A DNA stretch of 45,292 nucleotides from Deltaproteobacteria bacterium UBA6967 (GTDB lineage: Bacteria > SAR324 > NAC60-12), in NCBI GenBank assembly GCA_002450295.1, contig DJYX01000113.1, positions 1 through 45,292 of the forward strand. Direction: 5' to 3'. A program made the translations under genes and the position numbers. Under the pieces are notes generated by a model. It searched no databases. It saw only the letters and a list, made by a program, of their open reading frames with translations, and was not told the origin of the DNA. This document shows positions 32,694-43,442 of this stretch, piece after piece. Position 1 is the first letter of the stretch; every line of letters starts with the position of its first letter.

Positions 32694-34175
32694 TTAACGA
32701 CGGCTGATATATACGAGAGATTGGAAACCACCACTTGGATGCAATCGGAAGCCATCGATATTCTCCTTGACCAGAGCGACGTTCTGATTGTGCCATAGGG
32801 AAATATAAGGCAGCTCCAGCTGAAGAATTTCTTGGACCTTGTTGTAGTACTTCTTTCTTTCTTGCGGATCGATAGTACTACGCCCTTGTTCCAGCAAACT
32901 ATCAATTTCAGCGTTGCTGTAGCGAACACGATTTCTACCACCTACATCTGGTAACTCACTACTATGAAAAAGTGAGTAGTAGAAATCCGGTTCCGATACT
33001 CCAACCCAACGCAAGGAGAATAACTCGAAGTTTCCTGCCTTTACATCTCCGAAGAACGTGCCCCATTCAAAGGAACGGATCTCAAGGTTGATACCAATCT
33101 CTTTGAGCTGATTCTGCAGAATTCGGGCCTGTTGAACAGCATCTCGACTATTGCTGGTTTTATACTCAAGCGTGAGGTTTTCAATGCCGGCTTCCTTAAG
33201 GAGTTGACGGGCTTTTTGAGGATCATGTTGATAACTTACCAGCCCAGGTGCCGAAAAATCATTTTGTTTTGTCAGGACACTATCTGCAGCAACAGCTCTA
33301 CCCTTCTTGAGAAACTCAATCAACTCCTGACGATTGATCCCGTGGGCAATGGCCCGGCGAACTCTTGGATCCTGGAGCTTGGATGATTTCATGTTTAGCC
33401 CAAGATACTGATAGTTTAGAGCTGGTCCGGTCATCATCTTATATTCTGTCGCGAGTGAGCCTCTTTCAAATTGGGGAAGTTTATCCAAGGGCACCACATT
33501 GATCGCGAGATCAATCTCTCCTTTACGCATCTTCAGAAACCGAGTGTTGGCATCTTGGATGATTTTCAGTTCTAATTCTTCGATAGTCGGTTTAGTCCCG
33601 TGGTAGTCATCAAATCTTTTAAGGCTGATTCCATTTGGATCTTGGCTGACTAATTGATAGGGACCCGTTCCAATTAGCTTGGCATTTTCAAGGTCGGAAT
33701 TTCTAGAGAAGATCGGAATGAAGATATCTAGAAAAAAAGCTGCTTCAGGTTGGAACAAGTGAAAGGTGACCGTACGATCGCCAGTTGCTTCAACAGATTT
33801 GAGTTTTTTCGAGAGGAACTGGAACGGAGATTTGGTCTCTGGATCCATAATGTGCTCGAAAGTGAAGCGTACATCCTCTGCATCTAGTTGGGACCCGTCT
33901 TGAAAATGTACACCCGCTTTGAGTTTGAGAATCCAGGTTGTATCGTCAGGATGTGTCCAACTCTCGGCTAAACCAGGTACAATGCGAAGTGAATCATCTT
34001 GTTGAACCAGGGTTTCAAATAGCAAAACTTGAGTTAGCCGCATACCATTCGCATCAACAGCAAAGCGAGGATCCAAGGATTTTGGTGCCCCATCCAGCGC
34101 AATTGTCAGGGGAGCTGCGACGAGTAGATTGACCCAGAAGACAATAGATAAGGTTGTGAGGTTAAAATTTTTCAT
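32694..34175 (-). CDS. Peptide/nickel-type ABC transporter substrate-binding protein (family 5)
   Basis: The 493-residue protein has a signal peptide (LSIVFWVNLLVAAPLTIA) and the SBP family 5 pattern: LDPRFAVDANGMRLTQVLLFETLV near 33-56, the LAESWTHPDDTTWILKLKAGVHFQDG segment near 67-92, AEDVRFTFEHI, GTGPYQLVSQDPNG, and late YSNAEIDSLLEQGR. It would bind oligopeptides or similar solutes in the periplasm. No cognate permease or ATPase genes are adjacent, so it either serves a distant transporter or recycles murein peptides with the downstream SH3/beta-lactamase-like protein. No Shine-Dalgarno sequence precedes the ATG. Confidence 0.92.
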   Translation of the reverse strand: MKNFNLTTLSIVFWVNLLVAAPLTIALDGAPKSLDPRFAVDANGMRLTQVLLFETLVQQDDSLRIVPGLAESWTHPDDTTWILKLKAGVHFQDGSQLDAEDVRFTFEHIMDPETKSPFQFLSKKLKSVEATGDRTVTFHLFQPEAAFFLDIFIPIFSRNSDLENAKLIGTGPYQLVSQDPNGISLKRFDDYHGTKPTIEELELKIIQDANTRFLKMRKGEIDLAINVVPLDKLPQFERGSLATEYKMMTGPALNYQYLGLNMKSSKLQDPRVRRAIAHGINRQELIEFLKKGRAVAADSVLTKQNDFSAPGLVSYQHDPQKARQLLKEAGIENLTLEYKTSNSRDAVQQARILQNQLKEIGINLEIRSFEWGTFFGDVKAGNFELFSLRWVGVSEPDFYYSLFHSSELPDVGGRNRVRYSNAEIDSLLEQGRSTIDPQERKKYYNKVQEILQLELPYISLWHNQNVALVKENIDGFRLHPSGGFQSLVYISRR

Positions 34176-34219
34176 GAGAGATTTTTAACTGAGAGGGAAA
34201 AAAGGGGAAGGAATTAGAC

Positions 34220-34235
34220 GGCCCCGATCGGGGCC
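34220..34235. terminator. 16-base perfect palindrome GGCCCCGATCGGGGCC
   Basis: This G+C-rich palindrome lies 7 bases after the stop of the 38-residue membrane protein on the minus strand. As RNA it would form a 6-bp G/C stem with a GATC loop. A T-run (TTTTTT, about 15-20 bases further on) follows on the minus strand. It may be a terminator or attenuator before the binding-protein gene, or a protein-binding site. Confidence 0.5.
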
Positions 34236-34242
34236 AGGAAGC

Positions 34243-34359
34243 TCAGACGCTTTGGTCTTCGCTTTTTAAACGAGCAAGGTGGATCAGGAAGACGATTCCT
34301 GGACAGACCATCATGCCGAAAACCATGATGCCAAAGACTAGTGGCCAACTCAATGCCAT
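34243..34359 (-). CDS. 38-residue single-span membrane protein
   Basis: Reading the minus strand from the ATG at 34357-34359 gives 38 codons and a TGA. The product begins MALSWPLVFGIMVFGMMV, continues CPGIVFLIHLARL and ends with the charged KSEDQSV. It is one hydrophobic span of about 24 residues with a cytoplasm-type positive and acidic tail. GGAG lies 8 bases before the ATG. It fits the spacing between the SPOR gene (ends 34439) and the binding-protein gene (starts 34175). It is probably a small subunit or regulator of a membrane complex, such as a transporter; no family is recognised. Confidence 0.6.
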   Translation of the reverse strand: MALSWPLVFGIMVFGMMVCPGIVFLIHLARLKSEDQSV

Positions 34360-34438
34360 AGCCAATTCTCCAGATCTAAGGGTTGAACAAATATAGATTT
34401 ATTAACACCGAAGCTTTTTTTTAGCAAGGCAGGATGCT

Positions 34439-35608
34439 TCATTCACTCATCGCAACAACAAACATACCCTCAAAGCGCCGATCTTTTTCCTCAAGGATTT
34501 TTTGCAAGTCTAACGCTTCGTTCTTGGTTTTGAAGCCCCCAGCATAGACACGGTAGTTGCGGATTCGTTGATCTGAACGTCGTGCTTCAAAAAAGACTTC
34601 TGCTGAATAGATTTGATTGAGATGGGCTTTCACCCGATTGGCTGTCGTAAGATCCGGGAACAATCCAAGGGAAATTTGGAAGGAACTGCTGGAGGGTTTC
34701 CTGTACGCTTGCCCAGTGATCAAGTTTTCGTTATTGATTCGATTAACTAGGTTCGACGCTTCCTCTTCGCCATAAAGATTGGTAGAGACAATTTCCGTCA
34801 TTGGGTTGACTTCATTGACAGTCTCTACTCTAGTTGCGTACCCAGTTCGCTTCAACAAATAGCGATAATCATCCACACACTCTTGGTAGATACAATTGGC
34901 AACTTGTACAAAAAATCTTGTAGTCCGTGGCCTCTTGACAGGCTGAGGAGGTGCTTCGACCACTGGGGCAACAGGCAGTTCATCCATTGTTGGAGGAGGG
35001 GGCTCTTCTATCACGACAATCTCCTCCACTTCTTGAATTTCATCCAGTGACTCAGCAGCAGGAACAGGTTCTGTGATGGCAGTTGCGTCTTCAGTCAGCA
35101 AAGGTGCAGGTGGAGGAGGTGGAGGAGGCTCTTCAAGAATTGCTAGTGCTGGTTCTTCTATGTCCATAGGTGGAGGTGGAGGAGCCATAAAATACATAGC
35201 TGCAACAGCCGCTGCTCCGAGCACAGCACCTGCAGCACCTGTGATGATACCCGGAATTAACAGAGGCTTCTTGTCACCGGAGCTTTTCTTCTTCTTTTTC
35301 TCAGCTTTGGGTGCAGGACTATCATCAGATGCAGCGGTGGCTGCAGCCGCTCCAGCACCTGCGGCTGCAGCCGCAGCGGGTGCTAATTCATCTTCGAGGT
35401 CTTCACTACCAAAGTCATCAGCGTCTCCACCACCGGCACTGAGATCGTCATCTTGAACTTCTAGATCGTCAATAGTAGATAAATCCTCAAAGAATGAATC
35501 CAACTCACCATCATCGCCGCCTTCGCTGTCCATAAAGCTGTCGAGTTGATCACCGAACTCATCGTCCAGATCACCAATCCCCTCCAGTCCATCAAGTTCT
35601 TCTGCCAT
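34439..35608 (-). CDS. SPOR-domain inner-membrane protein with acidic N-terminal region
   Basis: The 389-residue protein has an Asp/Glu/Gly-rich cytoplasmic region (1-70), an Ala-rich linker, a Lys-rich stop (EKKKKKSSGDKK near 102-113), one membrane span (LIPGIITGAAGAVLGAAAVA near 116-135), a Pro/Glu-rich periplasmic stalk and a C-terminal SPOR-like domain (about 240-389). That domain has FFVQVANCIYQE, SFQISLGLFPDLTTANRVKAHL and YRVYAGGFKTKNEALDLQ. SPOR domains bind denuded glycan strands at division sites. AAAAAGGAGC precedes the ATG. It lies 48 bases after coaX, within a co-oriented run. Confidence 0.85.
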   Translation of the reverse strand: MAEELDGLEGIGDLDDEFGDQLDSFMDSEGGDDGELDSFFEDLSTIDDLEVQDDDLSAGGGDADDFGSEDLEDELAPAAAAAAGAGAAAATAASDDSPAPKAEKKKKKSSGDKKPLLIPGIITGAAGAVLGAAAVAAMYFMAPPPPPMDIEEPALAILEEPPPPPPPAPLLTEDATAITEPVPAAESLDEIQEVEEIVVIEEPPPPTMDELPVAPVVEAPPQPVKRPRTTRFFVQVANCIYQECVDDYRYLLKRTGYATRVETVNEVNPMTEIVSTNLYGEEEASNLVNRINNENLITGQAYRKPSSSSFQISLGLFPDLTTANRVKAHLNQIYSAEVFFEARRSDQRIRNYRVYAGGFKTKNEALDLQKILEEKDRRFEGMFVVAMSE

Positions 35609-35656
35609 AGCTCCTTTTTCCGTCGCTTGCTTGGGTTCGGTATTTCGTCTTGGGGC

Positions 35657-36493
35657 TTAGCCTATGAGGTTGGGGGTGTTATCGTGCCGACGACAGTCAC
35701 CAACTTTGCCTAATTCTTTGGACCATCTTTGCGATTGAGCTAAGCCACTCAAGAGAAGGTCTGGATGAAAGCACCAGTTTGGGAAGTCTTCACACCAGTA
35801 TTTTGCACTCCCGCCAGTCAAATAAATCGATGAATCATGTTGTGAACTCTGAGCCAACTCTTGCCGCATTTGCTTGACAAGACCTTCCAACAAATGTCTA
35901 TAGCCGTTGTAAAGCCCAGCCTGTATACAGCCAGTCGTGGAAGTCTCTATGACAGATTTTATTTGTTCAATCTCTGCCTTTGGTAGATTTGCCGTTCCTA
36001 TATGCAAAGAATCTAACCACAACCTAGGCCCGGGTAGAATAATTCCTCCCAGAAATAGACCTTGATCGGTCACAGCATCAATTGTGGTTGCTGTGCCAAT
36101 GTCAACTGTGATGACACTCCTGCGAACCAAGTCATAGGCTGCAGCAGCTACGATTAGTCTATCGATACCTATAGTCAGTGATTCACCAGGTACTAATCTG
36201 ATCGGGAGCGGGCTTGTTCGCATCAACACAGTAGGTATTACGCCAATCAAATTTCGGACCATTTCCCCGAAAATAGGGGTAATCCAAGGTACCACTGAAC
36301 AGAGAATCCAGCCCTCAAATTGAGGTTCTTTAAAAAGAGTTTGGTGGCCTTGAATGAACTGAGTGAGTTCCAACTCTAAATTTTCAGATGCAGTCCTTTT
36401 TGGAGTCTGCAAATACCAGTCTTCAATCATCTGACTTTTTTCAAAAGCCGCGATGTGGATTTTGGTGTTTCCGATATCAGCAACTAAAATCAT
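35657..36493 (-). CDS. coaX: Type III pantothenate kinase
   Basis: The 278-residue protein has the CoaX ASKHA-fold motifs: phosphate-1 loop VADIGNTKIHIAAF at 4-17, the GIDRLIVAAAAYDL segment near 108-121, the VDIGTATTIDAV loop near 129-140, GGIILPGPRLWLDSL and the late YLTGGSAKYW. It phosphorylates pantothenate, the first step of coenzyme A synthesis. It starts 2 bases after birA, a linkage seen in many bacteria. The C-terminal tail after the last motif is about 20 residues longer than usual. Confidence 0.94.
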   Translation of the reverse strand: MILVADIGNTKIHIAAFEKSQMIEDWYLQTPKRTASENLELELTQFIQGHQTLFKEPQFEGWILCSVVPWITPIFGEMVRNLIGVIPTVLMRTSPLPIRLVPGESLTIGIDRLIVAAAAYDLVRRSVITVDIGTATTIDAVTDQGLFLGGIILPGPRLWLDSLHIGTANLPKAEIEQIKSVIETSTTGCIQAGLYNGYRHLLEGLVKQMRQELAQSSQHDSSIYLTGGSAKYWCEDFPNWCFHPDLLLSGLAQSQRWSKELGKVGDCRRHDNTPNLIG

Positions 36494-36495
36494 GG

Positions 36496-37251
36496 CTACA
36501 TCTTGTCATAGTGAATCAGGTCACCAGCGATGTGCGTGTAAAGTTGCCCATTCTCCACTCGAATTTGAGGGAATCCTCGAGGATCAAGTCTTTCAACCAG
36601 CCCTGTTTGAATTAGAGAATCCTTGTCCCAACCGACTAGCTGGCCAATGATGTTTGAAGCTACTTGCCATTCTTCAAGGAGTTTCAAAGAACTATCAGCA
36701 CGAAGTTCCCTGATAATTATTTGTAGATTGTCTAGGATTTCTCTAAGTAGTTCCTTTGGGGAAAAAACGATCCCAGTTGCCGCATGTAAAGTAGTTACTT
36801 TATCTTTGAGTTCGGTTGGGAAGTCAGAAGCTGAGCCACTCACATTCAAACCAATACCAATAATCAGGCTATTTAATCCCGCCTGATGCCAAGGTCCTCG
36901 TTCAACTAGGATTCCAGCAAGCTTTCGACGTCCATCTAATAAATCATTGGGCCACTTCAGACGTAAATTTGGTAACCCTTTTCCAGATAAGCTTCTAAAC
37001 AATGCCAACCCACTCCAGAGGGCCCAAAGATGAAGTCTGTCTTCAGAATCTCCGGAGTGAATAACTACTGAAAAAGTCAAAACCTGGTTTGAGGGGCTTA
37101 TAAAAGTTCTCCCCGCTCGTCCTCTCCCGCTCGTTTGTTTATGGGTCCAAACAGTTAATCCATGCTGTGAACAAAGAGAGATGTTGCCAAGCAGATAGCT
37201 ATTTGTGGATGGTAACTCCTCAAATTCAAGTAATGGCTTGCCAAGTGGCAT
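36496..37251 (-). CDS. birA: Biotin--[acetyl-CoA-carboxylase] ligase, catalytic-only form
   Basis: The 251-residue protein has the biotin ligase core: TNSYLL, the biotinyl-AMP loop SGRGRAGRTFISPSNQ near 41-56, LRLKWPNDLLDGRRKLAGILVE near 97-118 with the catalytic Lys, and the IGIGLNV strand. A short C-terminal domain (LIQTGLVERLDPRGFPQIRVENGQL) follows. It lacks the N-terminal helix-turn-helix of E. coli BirA, so it is an enzyme only and not a repressor. It attaches biotin to carboxyl-carrier proteins. It lies 1 base after the GspK gene stop and 2 bases before coaX. Confidence 0.94.
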   Translation of the reverse strand: MPLGKPLLEFEELPSTNSYLLGNISLCSQHGLTVWTHKQTSGRGRAGRTFISPSNQVLTFSVVIHSGDSEDRLHLWALWSGLALFRSLSGKGLPNLRLKWPNDLLDGRRKLAGILVERGPWHQAGLNSLIIGIGLNVSGSASDFPTELKDKVTTLHAATGIVFSPKELLREILDNLQIIIRELRADSSLKLLEEWQVASNIIGQLVGWDKDSLIQTGLVERLDPRGFPQIRVENGQLYTHIAGDLIHYDKM

Positions 37252-37252
37252 T

Positions 37253-38557
37253 TTAGTTTAATGAAAAGTGATGAATGACCATTCCATCTTTAATGGGCTC
37301 TCCTTTGTCATCTCTTTGGATTTGGACAATTGCCTCCACAGATGCGAGGACACCGTCCATCTCTGCTTTCAAACGAATTTGGTACCACTGGCTGAATCGA
37401 ATGAAGAATTTTTGCTCCGCCTGGCGTGGAAGATAATTGGTTGTTGGGTCGGCATCCAGAGCTGATTGAATTGAGCCAGCTTGCCGATATTCAGCATCAA
37501 CCATCATGTTTAGCGGGCCAGTGGTTTCTTCCTGCTGCTTAAGGACCGATGCGATATTTGCCGCATTGATGACGTATTCCTGGGTATTGGACTCAAAAAG
37601 TTCAGAAGGAATTCGATCCTGATCAAATCGGTTCAGAAATTCAATAATCTCTTCCTCATTGGCCAGATTCACATTCAAACGGGCTTCTCCTACTGGGCTT
37701 CCTGCTTCGGGTGGTTTACCCACTGGGTAAGTTGTGAAATAGCGCTCCCAACTTTCCCAAGGAATTCCGCTTTCTCTAAAACCCATGATCAGCCGAAGTT
37801 CATCGAGATGATCCAAGCCGCGATTCTTCACGATCTTTTCTTGGCCGTAGTCAAGATAGCTGAGTTGTTCAGCGCCAATACTCCCTAAATAGGGGGTGGT
37901 GTAAGGCATCTCTCCATCTTTTGCGTCTAGCCAATCAAAGATATTTCCGTAGATCTGCATGACTTGATCTTCAGCAAGGTAGGATGGGATCCCTTCCTCT
38001 ACTGGCACACCATCTACAGTAGTTATTGGAAGGTTGCTGACCATTTGGAAAAATTGTGAACTGAGTCGGAGATCATAGTCATTACCTGGTACAGGAGTTC
38101 CTTCTCTTAGTAATCGATTCAGGTTGAATAGGTGATCAATCGGTCGAATGACAGGGCTGTAGAAAACGATATCCTCGAAGTCTTCAAGAATACCCTGAGG
38201 CAGTTGCGTTGGTGGCGGAGGATTCAAAATAGAAGCGTTTTCAATTCCAGCCAATGCGTTCAATTCTTGTAGAAATTGGAGATCCTGACGGAAGAAAGTT
38301 ATTTCATCTCTTGTTTGCAGGCCCTCGAGAACAGCCTTTAACATTGATTTTACAGCATTTCTTGCTTGAAATGATGCTTGAAAATTCCTGATTCCACGGG
38401 TTTCCAAGGTTGTTTGAAATGAAAACTCAACCATGAAAATTGAGAGGAGCATTAGAATGACCAAAGTCAACAATAATGCCATTCCTCGTCTGGAACTAAA
38501 TTGCTGTCGGTTCATTGATTGTTTCAGAAGCTGCATAGCCTGATGATGAAGGTTCAA
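37253..38557 (-). CDS. GspK-like type II secretion minor pseudopilin
   Basis: The 434-residue protein has a type IV prepilin-like N terminus: basic NRQQFSSRRG, then MALLLTLVILMLLSIFMVEF as a hydrophobic helix after the Gly cleavage site, near residues 24-45. The following TRGIRNFQASFQARNAVKSML helix and the long C-terminal region with SAM-like and metal-site domains match GspK. LARLNVNLANEEEIIEFL is represented here as the LNVNLANEEEI segment, typical of the family's T-x-x-L-N-V-N-x-A motif. It would cap the pseudopilus tip. No other gsp genes are in this window. It overlaps the TPR gene by 4 bases. Confidence 0.85.
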   Translation of the reverse strand: MNLHHQAMQLLKQSMNRQQFSSRRGMALLLTLVILMLLSIFMVEFSFQTTLETRGIRNFQASFQARNAVKSMLKAVLEGLQTRDEITFFRQDLQFLQELNALAGIENASILNPPPPTQLPQGILEDFEDIVFYSPVIRPIDHLFNLNRLLREGTPVPGNDYDLRLSSQFFQMVSNLPITTVDGVPVEEGIPSYLAEDQVMQIYGNIFDWLDAKDGEMPYTTPYLGSIGAEQLSYLDYGQEKIVKNRGLDHLDELRLIMGFRESGIPWESWERYFTTYPVGKPPEAGSPVGEARLNVNLANEEEIIEFLNRFDQDRIPSELFESNTQEYVINAANIASVLKQQEETTGPLNMMVDAEYRQAGSIQSALDADPTTNYLPRQAEQKFFIRFSQWYQIRLKAEMDGVLASVEAIVQIQRDDKGEPIKDGMVIHHFSLN

Positions 38558-41229
38558 GAGGCAGAGCTTAAGCTGGGTGGCGCTGAATCAGTGTCTCCTT
38601 GGCGGAAACGATTGAATTGCTTTAGGAGATAGGGGTAACGATCTGAATCAAGGGGAGTAATTAAGATAGCTCGCCGAATTGTCTGAATCGCTTCAATGGG
38701 TTGGCCAGACTGGAAGTAGGCTTCAGCAAGAGTATCTAGATGATCCACAGATGCCTGAAGTCTGACGGCTTTTTGAGCCATGCTCAATGCTTCGGAAGTA
38801 TTTCGAAGTTTAGGATCTCCACTGGTCAAGAACGTCCAAGCTAGATTATTTAAACTTGCGGCATGATCAGGTTGGAGACTCAATACTTGTTGGTAAAGAC
38901 GGATCGCCTCTGGTTCTTCTTGTTGTAGTGTTTTTAAGACCGCTAATCGAAAGTTACCCCAGACAGCGTTCGGATAAATCTTCAAAAAACGAGCATGATG
39001 CTGTTGACTGCGCTCGAGTTGATCTAGATCCGCATAAACACTGCCTAAGCGGGCGTGTATCCAAGGATGGTCAGGTACTTCGTCCAAGATGCTTCGATAT
39101 ATTGTCTCGCTACGGACCAGGCTACGATTAGATTCTGCTTCCATTGCCAGTTGAAAGCGAACCCAGATTGGTTGAGTGAAAACCTCTTTGAGCTCAATTT
39201 CCTGACTTGGGAGAGTCTCTCCTGTACGCATTTGATGCGCTAGCCTGCGTAAAATTTCCTTTTGAATAGGGGGTAATGAAGCATTTGTAAGTTGTTGGCG
39301 AGCCCGGCCGAACTGCAAAGACATCGTTGATTCAAGTGTTTGCAGAATCGCATCTTTCTGAGGTCCAAGCCACAGTTCCAATTCCATTGGGGGCTGCAAA
39401 AGTAAAAATTGATACCAGGTCCAAAGATCCCAGTCGTGGTTGAGCAAAGAATATTCTACTAATTTTAAAGAAATATGAGGTTTGCCCAGTTTTCGGTAAG
39501 CAAGAGCTTGGTGGTTCAGTAGTGGAACTCCTCCAAGATCTTTTTCTATAGAACTGAATGCAGTTAGTGCTTCGGTCCATTTGCCTTGAATTTCCAACAA
39601 TCTACCTAAGAGAATTTTGAGTGAAGCAGATTCCGGTGATTCCTCCATGGCTTTCTCAATGACTTTTTCTGCATCTGCATATTTTTCATCGTGAAGGAAA
39701 ATCTCAGCCAACTTGACTCCTGCCCATTCTGATTCAGGAAACTGGCCCAGCATCTCTATCAAATCGGCTGAAATATCTTTTGAGGCTTCCTGGGCTAACT
39801 GTAATTCAATCCAGAATTGCCACATTTTTTCAGATGGGACATTACCTTCAAGAGTATCAAGAATTCTCTGCTTAGCCTGATTGTTGAGCCCAATCTTTTG
39901 TTCGAGCGAGACAACCTGAAGAATCAAATTTTCGTTCTCAGGTTGTTTAGATAGAAGTCTCAACAAGAGCTTGTGAGCTTCTAGTGGTCTTTGAATTCCT
40001 TGGTAAAATGTCGCTAGTTCTTGATAGATCTCAGAATGGTTTGGATATCGTTCGAGCCCTTTCAATTGATGCTTTTCGTAAGACTCAAATTCCAATTCGT
40101 TGAGGTAAAGCATCCCCAAAGTTTGGTGCAGTGCGAATGAAGTCCTCTCGGGATTCTGCATCCACGATTCCATCAATTGAATGGCCTCTCTTGAGCGATT
40201 TAATCGTTCGTAGCATTCAGCGAGTTGTTGCAAAGCCCAACGATTTTCTGGATTGGTTCTCAAGCCTTCTTGAAGCCAAAAGCTAGCGTCTTCCCAGCGT
40301 TTAGAAACAAGATAAAGTTGCGCGAGGCGCAATTGAGCCCATGTGTAATCGGATCTGAGGGCCAATGCGGATTGGAGTAGTCGGCGACCTTCATCTTCAT
40401 TGCCACTTTGCCAGATGACTGTGCCAAGATGAGCAAGTGTCCAGGAGTCTTTCGGGAATCGGTCGTTCATCACTAGGAGAGTCTGACTGAGGTCTTTCAT
40501 CACACTCTGATCACCTTGATCAAGCAATTCTTCTAAAAGGGAGGCATACATCTGGAGAAGATTATAGTCTTCGGGCTCCAGCCTGAGCGCCTTTTTGATG
40601 GCTTCGACGGCGGAATGAAGTTCTCCAGCTTGTTTTTGTAGAATTGCGATTTGCTGCCAGACTGCAGCTTGTTGGGTGTTAAAGTTCGCTGCAGTTTTGA
40701 AAGCCGCCAGCGCTTCGGTTGTCTGGTTTTGGCGACTGTGGAGCATTCCTTTCCAGAACCAGGCTTCTGGAAGTTCAGGATTCAGTTGAAGTGCTTTTGA
40801 GAGGTCATTCAGTGCAGCTTGATTTTCTCCAGCTTGGGCTCGAAGTTGGGCTCGATCTAAGTAGAGACTTGCACAATTACAGGATTGAAGTCGTTCTTCG
40901 CTGTAATAATCTAATGCTGCTGTATTTTGTCCAGAACTTAAATATAGACGCCCCAACGAGGAGGCTAGTCGCTCAGAGGTAGGAATGTTTTTTAACCCTG
41001 CTTCATAAACTTGTTCTGCTTCAAGAAGTTGCCCGGTTGAGTGGTAGTACGATGCCAAACGGAGGTATCCCAACTCGTTGCTTGGATCGATTAGTAAAGC
41101 TTCCCATTCAGCATATGCGGGATCCTGCGGCGCTAATTGAACGTGCAAACATCCGTTCAAAGTTCCTAAACTGCAGATAAAGCCAGCCAAAATCGTTAGA
41201 TCTTTTACAAGTGAAAAGGCAATCCGCAT
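38554..41229 (-). CDS. Large TPR-repeat lipoprotein
   Basis: The 891-residue protein has a lipoprotein signal (LAGFICSLGTLNGC, lipobox Cys near residue 27) followed by a nearly continuous array of tetratricopeptide repeats, for example QPDHAASLNNLAWTFLTSGD and NPENRWALQQLAECYERLNR. It would be an outer- or inner-membrane-anchored periplasmic scaffold. It is the first gene of the minus run and overlaps gspK by ATGA, suggesting a role in assembling the GspK-containing system or another envelope complex. No enzymatic motif is seen. It is divergent from proA, with 122 bases between them. Confidence 0.88.
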   Translation of the reverse strand: MRIAFSLVKDLTILAGFICSLGTLNGCLHVQLAPQDPAYAEWEALLIDPSNELGYLRLASYYHSTGQLLEAEQVYEAGLKNIPTSERLASSLGRLYLSSGQNTAALDYYSEERLQSCNCASLYLDRAQLRAQAGENQAALNDLSKALQLNPELPEAWFWKGMLHSRQNQTTEALAAFKTAANFNTQQAAVWQQIAILQKQAGELHSAVEAIKKALRLEPEDYNLLQMYASLLEELLDQGDQSVMKDLSQTLLVMNDRFPKDSWTLAHLGTVIWQSGNEDEGRRLLQSALALRSDYTWAQLRLAQLYLVSKRWEDASFWLQEGLRTNPENRWALQQLAECYERLNRSREAIQLMESWMQNPERTSFALHQTLGMLYLNELEFESYEKHQLKGLERYPNHSEIYQELATFYQGIQRPLEAHKLLLRLLSKQPENENLILQVVSLEQKIGLNNQAKQRILDTLEGNVPSEKMWQFWIELQLAQEASKDISADLIEMLGQFPESEWAGVKLAEIFLHDEKYADAEKVIEKAMEESPESASLKILLGRLLEIQGKWTEALTAFSSIEKDLGGVPLLNHQALAYRKLGKPHISLKLVEYSLLNHDWDLWTWYQFLLLQPPMELELWLGPQKDAILQTLESTMSLQFGRARQQLTNASLPPIQKEILRRLAHQMRTGETLPSQEIELKEVFTQPIWVRFQLAMEAESNRSLVRSETIYRSILDEVPDHPWIHARLGSVYADLDQLERSQQHHARFLKIYPNAVWGNFRLAVLKTLQQEEPEAIRLYQQVLSLQPDHAASLNNLAWTFLTSGDPKLRNTSEALSMAQKAVRLQASVDHLDTLAEAYFQSGQPIEAIQTIRRAILITPLDSDRYPYLLKQFNRFRQGDTDSAPPSLSSAS

Positions 41230-41351
41230 ACTGTTCTTGTATGAAGCGTTTCTTGTAATTATAGAAGGATCTCTGTAAAACGAATCACAACCATGAAAAA
41301 ATTGATTCTACCGAAACCAAGCGAGCGAAACAAAGCATTTTCCAAACCCAA

Positions 41352-43344
<1,993 letters not shown>

Positions 43345-43351
43345 TTAAAAA

Positions 43352-43389
43352 CTTCTCGCTTTCAAAATTACATTTTTGATTGCGAGGAG
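43352..43389. terminator. Convergent terminator between adk and the LacI-type gene
   Basis: CTTCTCGC (43352-43359) and GCGAGGAG (43382-43389) pair over 8 bp with one G-T wobble. An inner CAAAA / TTTTG stem continues the helix after a small internal loop. The position between convergent genes and the flanking T-rich bases fit a bidirectional terminator. Confidence 0.55.
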
Positions 43390-43442
43390 ATCTTGTTCAA
43401 TTTTACCAATTGTAGAAAACCATCTCGAATGTTCTTCCCACC

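Noticed and set aside
32352..32798. Plus-strand frame of 148 codons spanning two minus-strand genes
   Set aside because: It covers the start of the SH3 gene and the end of the binding-protein gene in antisense; no family pattern.
35073..35456. Plus-strand frame of 127 codons rich in Ala, Gly and Ser
   Set aside because: It is the antisense of the low-complexity Ala, Pro and acidic regions of the SPOR gene. It has no ribosome-binding site and a shadow-like composition.
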